In this document: piece by piece, positions 6,643 through 12,250 of the stretch
Layout of the letters: each line of letters opens with the position of its first letter
Position numbering within the stretch: the stretch's first letter is position 1
Source of the DNA: CAWULT01 sp963923455
Lineage (GTDB): Bacteria > Acidobacteriota > Vicinamibacteria > Vicinamibacterales > UBA2999
Direction: 5' to 3'
Assembly (NCBI GenBank): GCA_963923455.1
Contig: CAWULT010000123.1
Coordinates: 1 to 13,345 of the forward strand
Length of the DNA stretch: 13,345 bases
Translations under genes and position numbers: made by a program
The notes under the pieces: model-generated
Seen by the model: the letters and a program-made list of their open reading frames with translations, nothing else
What the model was told of the DNA's origin: nothing
Databases searched by the model: none

Positions 6643-7110
6643 ATGACGCGCAGCGTGACCCGCCTCGCGGCGGTCGGCGGCCTGATGCTCGGGGCGGTCG
6701 CCCCGACCGCATGCGGCACCCCGCCGCCGAGCCGCCCCGACCTGTTCACGCCGGTCGCCACCGTCGGGCAGGTCATGGACGCGATCGTGATTCCGTCGTC
6801 GCAGGCCGTCTTCGACGCCGTCGTGTACGTCAACGGCGAGCCGACGCGCGCCCCGAGATCCGATGACGACTGGCATGCCCTTCAGATGCATGCACTTGCC
6901 GTCGCAGAGGCGGGCAATCTCCTGCTGATCGCGCCCCGCGTCAAGGCGGAGCCCGCCTGGACGGACGCCGCAGCGGCGATGACGAGGGCGGCGGCCTCGG
7001 CGGCCCGGGCCGCCGAGGGCAAGAACGTCGAGCGGGTGCTCACGGCCGGCACGGCACTCTACGCCACGTGCACCGCCTGTCACCGGGCGTACCTCCAGGA
7101 CCTGCCGTGA
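6643..7110 (+). CDS. Exported c-type cytochrome, cytochrome c'/c556-like
   Basis: A 155-residue protein with an N-terminal export signal (about 1-24: one or two arginines, then a hydrophobic run) ending at TACG, and a single CTACH haem-attachment site at 143-147 very near the C-terminus. Haem at the end of an all-helical, alanine-rich protein is the layout of the cytochrome c' and c556 four-helix bundle. Met45 in GQVMDAIV could be the sixth ligand as in c556, which I cannot confirm. Cys24 might be a lipidation site, but PTAC is a poor lipobox because Pro takes the place of a small or aliphatic residue. It is expected in the periplasm, carrying electrons. A GTG 42 bases upstream in frame would add 14 residues and hide the signal; ATG at 6643 is preferred. 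It is divergent from the bicupin gene, and its redox partner is unknown. Confidence 0.75.
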   Translation: MTRSVTRLAAVGGLMLGAVAPTACGTPPPSRPDLFTPVATVGQVMDAIVIPSSQAVFDAVVYVNGEPTRAPRSDDDWHALQMHALAVAEAGNLLLIAPRVKAEPAWTDAAAAMTRAAASAARAAEGKNVERVLTAGTALYATCTACHRAYLQDLP

Positions 7111-7138
7111 GCCTCGGGGCAGGGCGCGGGTTGACCGA

Positions 7139-7147
7139 GGGGGGGGG
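7139..7147 (+). repeat. Homopolymer run of nine G
   Basis: Nine G lie 23 bases before the CATAAT box in the gap ahead of the MetE-like gene, where a -35 element would start. Such runs can slip during replication and alter promoter spacing; they are also a common place for sequencing error. Confidence 0.6.
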
Positions 7148-7170
7148 TACTCCGAAAGCCGATCTAGTGC

Positions 7171-7176
7171 CATAAT
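7171..7176 (+). promoter_or_regulatory. Probable -10 element for the MetE-like gene
   Basis: CATAAT matches TATAAT at 5 of 6 positions. Transcription would start near 7183, giving a leader of about 67 bases. The 17-base-spaced upstream hexamer (TACTCC) is poor. A TTGACC at 7131-7136 looks like a -35 box but is 34 bases away, too far to pair with this -10. Confidence 0.45.
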
Positions 7177-7192
7177 CGGCGACTGCACGACC

Positions 7193-7221
7193 GACTGAAG
7201 GCGCGGCGAAAGCCCGCAGTC
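7193..7221 (+). promoter_or_regulatory. Structured 5' leader hairpin with GAAA tetraloop
   Basis: GACT (7193-7196) pairs with AGTC (7218-7221); then, across a GAAG bulge, GCG (7201-7203) pairs with CGC (7215-7217), and after a one-base C bulge GGC (7205-7207) pairs with GCC (7212-7214), closing a GAAA loop (7208-7211). It lies inside the predicted leader of the MetE-like gene, 18 bases before its ribosome site. It does not match a SAM, SAH, cobalamin or tetrahydrofolate riboswitch that I know, so it may only stabilise the message. Confidence 0.4.
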
Positions 7222-7249
7222 CACTACACGCCAAACAGCAGAGGATTTC

Positions 7250-8374
7250 ATGGTACGGAAAATCGTAGACACGCTTCTTCCGACAACGATGGTCGGGTCG
7301 TACCCGCGGCCCGCGTGGTTCAAGCACCAGCTGCTTGGCCGTGACGTGCGGGTCGCCTTCAAGGAGGTCCAGCACGAGGAGGCTTACACCGACGCCGTGG
7401 CCACGGTGATTCGCGACCAGGAGCAGGCGGGTCTCGACATCGTCACCGACGGCAACATGTGGTACGACGACTACGTCGGTGTCATCGGCTCGTTCTGCTG
7501 GTACCTCTACGAGCGCATCCCGGGCTTCGAGCCGACGCGCAACCCGCACCCCTCCGTGATCAACGCCGGCCCGAGCGTCGGCAAGACGTTCCTGGACGAC
7601 TGGGGCGGCGTGATCAACGACGGCGCGGTCGACAGCCGTCCGGACGCGCTGCGCTGGGCCGACCTGTACGCCATCGCGAAGAAGCAGGCCACCGTGCCCG
7701 TCAAGGTGTCGGTGGGCGCCGGCCCGGCCAACCTGGCCTGGCACGTCTACTTCAACGACAAGTCGCACTACAAGAACGCCAAGGACCTGACGATGGCCCT
7801 CGTCCCCATCTTCAACAAGGAGATGAAGGAGCTCGTCGCCGGCGGCGCCAAGTACCTGCAGATCGAGGACCTCGGCGCGTGGCTGCCGCTCTTCACCGGC
7901 GACGTGAACGACTACAAGTGGATCCGCGAGAGCATCGAGCGGATGTGCGACGGCGTCGACGCGAAGATCGGCTGGCACTTCTGCTTCGGCAACGCCTGGG
8001 GTAACGACATCCTGAGCGCCAACTTCCCGCAGGGCTACCAGACGGTGCTGCCGCACTTCTTCGGCACCGCGGGCGTCGACGAGTTCGTGCTCGACTACGC
8101 CAACCGCCACATGGACGGCGTGGACTTCCTGAAGAACCTGCCGGCCAACCAGGGCATCCAGCTCGGCGTGCTCGACATCCGCACCAACGCGGTCGAGACG
8201 CCGGCGCAGATCGCCGAGCGCATCCGCGTCGCGCTGAAGCACATCCCGGCGGACAAGATCACCCTGAGCAGCGACTGCGGCATGAAGCCGCTGGCGCGCA
8301 TGGTGGCCAAGCTCAAGCTCGGCGCGCTCGCCGAGGCCGCGGCCATCGTCCGCAAGGAAGTCGAAGGCAAGTAG
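7250..8374 (+). CDS. Single-domain MetE-fold (cobalamin-independent methionine synthase-like) methyltransferase
   Basis: A 374-residue cytoplasmic protein matching only the catalytic C-terminal domain of MetE; the N-terminal folate-binding half is absent. It begins with VGSYPRP (15-21), equivalent to MetE IGS. The zinc-binding HxC (His243, Cys245 in GWHFCFGN) and SDCG (Cys343) are kept, with an acidic residue near 282 in place of the MetE Glu. Homocysteine-site positions differ: the usual HGE is TDGN (67-69), and IDEP is IEDL (205-208). It thus probably moves a methyl group onto a thiol or other zinc-activated acceptor, perhaps not homocysteine; core-MetE proteins taking methyl from a corrinoid protein are one precedent. 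AGAGGA sits 4 bases before ATG at 7250, giving firm start support. A long leader with a hairpin precedes it and a strong hairpin follows. Assignment to the superfamily is secure; the reaction is not. Confidence 0.85.
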   Translation: MVRKIVDTLLPTTMVGSYPRPAWFKHQLLGRDVRVAFKEVQHEEAYTDAVATVIRDQEQAGLDIVTDGNMWYDDYVGVIGSFCWYLYERIPGFEPTRNPHPSVINAGPSVGKTFLDDWGGVINDGAVDSRPDALRWADLYAIAKKQATVPVKVSVGAGPANLAWHVYFNDKSHYKNAKDLTMALVPIFNKEMKELVAGGAKYLQIEDLGAWLPLFTGDVNDYKWIRESIERMCDGVDAKIGWHFCFGNAWGNDILSANFPQGYQTVLPHFFGTAGVDEFVLDYANRHMDGVDFLKNLPANQGIQLGVLDIRTNAVETPAQIAERIRVALKHIPADKITLSSDCGMKPLARMVAKLKLGALAEAAAIVRKEVEGK

Positions 8375-8379
8375 GGCCC

Positions 8380-8411
8380 GCGGGGGAACGGCCCCAGGGC
8401 CGTTCCCCCGC
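8380..8411 (+). terminator. GC-rich terminator-like hairpin after the MetE-like gene
   Basis: A perfect 14-base-pair stem pairs GCGGGGGAACGGCC (8380-8393) with GGCCGTTCCCCCGC (8398-8411) around a CCAG loop, 5 bases after the stop. No T run follows, so it may rely on Rho or act as an mRNA 3' stabiliser. The remaining 60 bases of the gap carry a weak TTTACT box (8446-8451) and the next ribosome site. Confidence 0.7.
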
Positions 8412-8472
8412 CTGTTCGCAGGGCGCGCCGGTTCCGGCCGCTCTCTTTACTCCTGATCGAGGTTCGACACAC

Positions 8473-9411
8473 ATGGCAAAAGTGATTGCAGTTCTCGGTT
8501 CGACCGGCGCCCAGGGTGGCGGCCTGGTGCGGGCCATCCTGGCCGACAAGACCGGCGGCTTCGCGGCCCGCGCCGTCACGCGCAAGGTCGACAGCGACAA
8601 GGCGCAGGCCCTCGCGGCGGCCGGCGCCGAAGTGGTGGCCGCCGACCTCGACGACGTCGAGAGCCTCAAGAAGGCGTTCGCGGGCGCCTACGGCGTCTAC
8701 GCAGTGACGAACTTCTGGGAGCACTTCTCGGGCGAGAAGGAAAAGGCCCAGGCCAAGAACGTCGCCGAGGCCGCCAAGGCCGCGGGCGTCCAGCACGTGA
8801 TCTGGTCGACGCTCGAGGACACGCGCCAGTGGATGCCGGCCGGCGACACCCGGATGCCGATGCTCCAGGACAAGTACCGCGTGCCGCACTTCGACGCGAA
8901 GGCCGAAGCCGACGCGTTCTTCGCGGGCGTGCCGACGACCTTCCTGCGCACGTCGTTCTACTGGGACAACCTGTACATGTTCGGCCTGGCGCCGAAGAAG
9001 GGCGACGACGGCAAGTACGCGTGGGCGTTCCCGCTCGGTGACGCCAAGATGGCCGGCATCGCCGCCGAGGACATCGGCAAGTGCGCCTACGGCATCTTCA
9101 AGGCCGGCAGCCAGTACGTGGGCAAGACCGTCGGCATCGCCGGCGAGTTCATCAGCGTGGCCGACATGGGCAAGGCGCTGTCGAAGGTGCTCGGCATCGG
9201 CGACGTCACCTACAACGCGGTCGACGCCAACGTCTACCGGAGCTGGGGCTTCCCGGGCGCGGACGAGATGGGCAACATGTTCCAGGTCTACCGCGACTTC
9301 GAGGGCGCGTTCAACGCGAACCGCAGCATCGAGACGGCCCGGGCGCTGAACCCGGCGCTGCAGAACTTCGAGCAGTTCGTCGTCACCAACAAGAGCAAGA
9401 TCCCGGTGTAG
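8473..9411 (+). CDS. NmrA-family NAD(P)-binding protein (atypical SDR)
   Basis: A 312-residue cytoplasmic protein of full family length. The Rossmann motif GSTGAQG (9-15, GxxGxxG) follows the first strand, and VDSDKAQALAAAGAEVVAADLDD carries the second-strand region expected in NmrA/HSCARG-like proteins. ATNFWEH-type and DKYRVPHFDAKAEADAFF stretches (about 76-84 and 136-153) fit the atypical SDR layout that lacks the classical YxxxK active site. Members either sense NADPH/NADP or reduce quinones and other small molecules; which applies here cannot be read. GAGG at 8459-8462, 10 bases ahead, supports ATG at 8473. It lies 98 bases after the MetE-like gene, beyond a hairpin, and is followed by two hairpins, so it may be a one-gene unit. 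Confidence 0.85.
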   Translation: MAKVIAVLGSTGAQGGGLVRAILADKTGGFAARAVTRKVDSDKAQALAAAGAEVVAADLDDVESLKKAFAGAYGVYAVTNFWEHFSGEKEKAQAKNVAEAAKAAGVQHVIWSTLEDTRQWMPAGDTRMPMLQDKYRVPHFDAKAEADAFFAGVPTTFLRTSFYWDNLYMFGLAPKKGDDGKYAWAFPLGDAKMAGIAAEDIGKCAYGIFKAGSQYVGKTVGIAGEFISVADMGKALSKVLGIGDVTYNAVDANVYRSWGFPGADEMGNMFQVYRDFEGAFNANRSIETARALNPALQNFEQFVVTNKSKIPV

Positions 9412-9416
9412 TCGGC

Positions 9417-9435
9417 GCGCGGCCACTGGCCGCGC
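9417..9435 (+). terminator. Short hairpin after the NmrA-family gene
   Basis: GCGCGGCC (9417-9424) pairs with GGCCGCGC (9428-9435) around an ACT loop, 8 base pairs, 5 bases after the stop. It lacks a T tract and probably works with the stronger hairpin 15 bases downstream. Confidence 0.45.
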
Positions 9436-9449
9436 CACGCCGGATCACC

Positions 9450-9479
9450 ACGACGGCGGGCCCTCGGGCCCGCCGTCGT
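9450..9479 (+). terminator. Strong terminator-like hairpin after the NmrA-family gene
   Basis: A 13-base-pair stem pairs 9450-9462 with 9467-9479 around a CTCG loop. It isolates the NmrA gene from the amidohydrolase gene and ends 12 bases before the next -10 element, so it overlaps the expected -35 region of that promoter. No T run follows. Confidence 0.65.
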
Positions 9480-9491
9480 CACGTACGGGCA

Positions 9492-9497
9492 TAGAAT
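9492..9497 (+). promoter_or_regulatory. -10 element, likely leaderless promoter of the amidohydrolase gene
   Basis: TAGAAT (5 of 6 to TATAAT) ends 8 bases before ATG at 9506, so the message would begin at or next to the start codon. The spacer CTCCCCTC has no ribosome site. The expected -35 position falls in the upstream hairpin and shows no TTGACA-like match. Confidence 0.5.
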
Positions 9498-9505
9498 CTC
9501 CCCTC

Positions 9506-11203
9506 ATGCAGAGACTCCGCCCGCTCGCGACACGCGCAGCTCTCGGCCTCGCCGCGGCGCTCGGCGCCGCCCTCTCCCCCGCGATCCTGTCCGGGCAGGC
9601 GCGCCCCGCGGCCGACCCGTGCGCCGGCGCGCGCGACCTGCGGCTCACCAACGGCCGCATCGTGACGATGGACGCGCGCGACACCATCGCCCGGGAGTTG
9701 ACGATCCAGGGCGGCCGGATTGCCGCCGTCGGCGCGCGCGGCGGCCAGCGGCTCAGCCCGTGCACCCGCGTGATCGACCTGCGGGGCCGCACCGCCGTGC
9801 CGGGGCTCATCGACAACCACAACCACATCGTGCTGCTCGGCATCCGGCCCGGGCACCACACGCCGCTCGAGCGCGCGACGTCGATCGCCGACGTGCAGGC
9901 CGCGCTCCGGGCCCGCGCCGGCGCGGTGCCCGCCGGCGCGTTCCTCACGTCGATGGGCGGCTGGAATCCGGTGCAGTTCGCCGAGAAGCGCCTGCCAACG
10001 CTCGCCGAGCTCGATGCCGCGGCCCCCGATCACCCCGTGCTGCTCTTCCAGGGCTTCACCGGTCCCGCCGCGACCAACACGAAGGGCCGCGCGTTCTTCG
10101 CCTCGAAGGGCGTCGCGGTCAGCGACGCCGGCGCCATCGCGGCCAACGCGCCCTCGCTCGCCGCGCTGAACGCGCTGCGCGCCGCACAGACCGTCGCCGA
10201 CCGTGTGCGCGGCACGGCCGAGGCCCTGGCCTACGCGGCCAGCGTCGGCGTCACCACCAGCGCCGACATGGGCGCGTTCAACCTGCCCGGCACGCCGGAT
10301 CTCCAGGGATCGTTCGAGGCCGACACCCTGGCGAGCGCCAACCAGTTCCGCATGTACGACGCGCTGCTGGCCCTGCACCGGGAACGGCGGATGGCCTCGC
10401 GCGTGCGGGTGTTCTTCCTGACGATGGACACGCGGCCCGACGTCCCGGTGCTGGCCGAGCGCCTGCGCAACACGTTCCCCGACTTCGGCGACGGCATGCT
10501 GAAAGTGTCGGGCATCGGCGAGTTCGCGAGCCAGTGGCCGCTCTTCGGCCAGCAGATGCCGGCCAACTACACCGCCGCCCTGTCGCTCGTGGCCCGGGCC
10601 GGCTGGGCCTTCCAGCAGCACAGCCTGTCGGCTGCCGAGAACGAGCTGACGATCAGCACGTTCGAGACGGTCAACCGGACGACGCCGATCGCGAGCCTGC
10701 GGTGGTCGCTGGCGCACGTCGTCACGATCGACCAGCCGGGCCTGAACCGGCTGAAAGCCATCGGCGCCGCCGTGGCCGTGCACCCCTATCAGTACCTGGC
10801 TGGCGGGCGCGGCGGGCCGCCGCTGCGGACGATCGTCGACAGCGGTATCAAGGTGGGCGCGGGATCGGACTCGGCGCAGATCTCGACGCTGAACCCGTGG
10901 AACATCATCTCCTACATGGTGACCGGCAAGGCGTCGGACGGCTCGGTGATCAACGCCGGCCAGCAGGTGACGCGCCGCGAGGCCCTGCGGCTCTACACGG
11001 CCGAGAACGGCTGGTTCCTGAAGGAGGAAGCCGACCTCGGCACGCTCGAGGCCGGCAAGGCCGGCGACGTCGTCGTGCTGAGCGACGACTACTTCGACAC
11101 GGCGCGGGTGCCCGACGACGCCATCCGGAAGCTCACGTCGGTGCTGACCGTCGTCGACGGCCGCGTGGTGCACGACACGATGACGGGCGGGCGGGGGCGG
11201 TAG
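9506..11203 (+). CDS. Exported amidohydrolase (amidohydrolase_3 / YtcJ-like)
   Basis: A 565-residue protein with a signal peptide (about 1-32, ending LSGQA) and therefore periplasmic or outside. The opening beta-sandwich strand LRLTNGRIVTMD (45-56) and VIDLRGRTAVPGLIDNHNH (89-107) are classic for the family; His105 and His107 form the HxH metal site. Lys333 in LKVSGIGEF is at the place of the usual bridging lysine, His372 in QQHSLS and His404 in LAHVVT are further metal ligands, and Asp455 in GAGSDSA is the catalytic acid. The C-terminal EAGKAGDVVVLS (516-527) closes the sandwich domain. It should hydrolyse an amide, imide or related C-N bond, but the substrate cannot be predicted. ATG at 9506 gives the whole signal peptide and fits the -10 box just ahead. 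It ends 7 bases from the convergent gene. Confidence 0.88.
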   Translation: MQRLRPLATRAALGLAAALGAALSPAILSGQARPAADPCAGARDLRLTNGRIVTMDARDTIARELTIQGGRIAAVGARGGQRLSPCTRVIDLRGRTAVPGLIDNHNHIVLLGIRPGHHTPLERATSIADVQAALRARAGAVPAGAFLTSMGGWNPVQFAEKRLPTLAELDAAAPDHPVLLFQGFTGPAATNTKGRAFFASKGVAVSDAGAIAANAPSLAALNALRAAQTVADRVRGTAEALAYAASVGVTTSADMGAFNLPGTPDLQGSFEADTLASANQFRMYDALLALHRERRMASRVRVFFLTMDTRPDVPVLAERLRNTFPDFGDGMLKVSGIGEFASQWPLFGQQMPANYTAALSLVARAGWAFQQHSLSAAENELTISTFETVNRTTPIASLRWSLAHVVTIDQPGLNRLKAIGAAVAVHPYQYLAGGRGGPPLRTIVDSGIKVGAGSDSAQISTLNPWNIISYMVTGKASDGSVINAGQQVTRREALRLYTAENGWFLKEEADLGTLEAGKAGDVVVLSDDYFDTARVPDDAIRKLTSVLTVVDGRVVHDTMTGGRGR

Positions 11204-11210
11204 GCAGCCG

Positions 11211-12227
11211 TCAGCGGCCCGCCGGCGAGCGCTCGGCCGCACGCGCGGCCCTGAGGATGTTCAGCAGGCCGTAGTTGCCCTCGTGGCAATCGTAGGGCAT
11301 CACGGGATGGGGATCGGCCGTCAGCGGCATCGCGATCGTCCAGGGCCGCGCCCACGTGTCCGGGTCGTCGATCGTCGCCGACCACGCGATGCGATCGGGC
11401 GCCACGCGCCGGAATCGCTCCGTCACCGTCAGTGTGGCCGCGTTCGCGCCCCGGTACGCGCCCGCCTGGTTGAAGTTGGTCGTCTCCACGACCAGCGTGT
11501 CCCCGTCCCAGCGCCCTCTGGCGTCGCCCATGTAGGTCCGGATGGCAGGCCCGACGTGCGGGCGCCCATCGAGAGGGATGACCCTGGCCTCGTGGATGAT
11601 CTCGTAGGTGATCAGGACGACGCCCGGCGCCTGCACGACCTGATAGGTGTTGCCGTACATCACCGGAATCATCGAGCCTGGAATGCCGCGCGAGATGCAG
11701 CGCTCGAGCAGCCCCAGGTCCCCTGGGCCGTCGAACGGCCCGCCCAGGAAGCTGCTGCGCACACGCCCTGCGCGCGCCCGGCCTTGTGAGGTGACCGCGG
11801 GAATACGGCCGTCCGGAGGATCGACGACGGACCACGGCTGGGCCCGCTTCGACAGGTCCAGATTCTCGAGCCACCAGTAGTCCGGTCCGCGAGGCCCCTG
11901 GGCCAGCCCGTCGATCGCCTGCTGCTGCGCCGTGCGCCGCATGTCGGCGAGGTCCTCGGGTGACAGGTCCTCGAGACGCCGTCCGGCGTAGCGGTCTGGC
12001 CGCTCGAGCGGCGTGGCGTACTCGTTGGAGTTGGTGAACACGCCCTGGAGGTCCGGATCGCCCCAGGGCGTGCGTGGTGGCACATAGCGGGCCCCGGCCG
12101 TCGGCCGTGCCCGCTGCGGCGCGAGGAACGCCTGCAGCGGCTGGCCCAGCGCCCAGGCGCCGCCGGCCTGCCAGGCGCCTGCCAGAACGACGGCCAGCGA
12201 CACGACGGTCGCGAGGTGGCGAGCCAT
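11211..12227 (-). CDS. Exported protein of unknown function (DPDLQGVF-type, common in Acidobacteriota)
   Basis: A 338-residue protein with a signal peptide (about 1-27, hydrophobic VVSLAVVLAGAW). The mature part begins with TPWGDPDLQGVFTN (53-66), then ERPDRYAGRRLEDLSPEDLAD (75-95), YEIIHEARVIPLDGRPH (208-224), and WDGDTLVVETTNF (240-252). I recognise this arrangement from many uncharacterised secreted proteins in Acidobacteriota and some Proteobacteria, where they sit near hydrolases or transporters; no biochemical role is known to me. The strand-rich WDGDTLVVET part may form a beta-sheet or lipocalin-like domain, which is a guess. GGGGAG lies 3-8 bases before ATG at 12227, so this start is supported although the frame stays open upstream. 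It follows the alpha/beta hydrolase stop by 23 bases, pointing to one operon, and converges with the amidohydrolase gene. Confidence 0.8.
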   Translation of the reverse strand: MARHLATVVSLAVVLAGAWQAGGAWALGQPLQAFLAPQRARPTAGARYVPPRTPWGDPDLQGVFTNSNEYATPLERPDRYAGRRLEDLSPEDLADMRRTAQQQAIDGLAQGPRGPDYWWLENLDLSKRAQPWSVVDPPDGRIPAVTSQGRARAGRVRSSFLGGPFDGPGDLGLLERCISRGIPGSMIPVMYGNTYQVVQAPGVVLITYEIIHEARVIPLDGRPHVGPAIRTYMGDARGRWDGDTLVVETTNFNQAGAYRGANAATLTVTERFRRVAPDRIAWSATIDDPDTWARPWTIAMPLTADPHPVMPYDCHEGNYGLLNILRAARAAERSPAGR

Positions 12228-12250
12228 GTCTCCCCTCGGGGGCGCCCGCG

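Noticed and set aside
7177..7249. A known SAM, SAH, cobalamin or tetrahydrofolate riboswitch before the MetE-like gene
   Set aside because: The leader is too short and lacks the conserved cores that I recognise for these classes.
9479..11242. Minus-strand open frame of 587 codons opposite the amidohydrolase gene
   Set aside because: It is the shadow of a gene whose metal ligands and signal peptide are clear on the plus strand.
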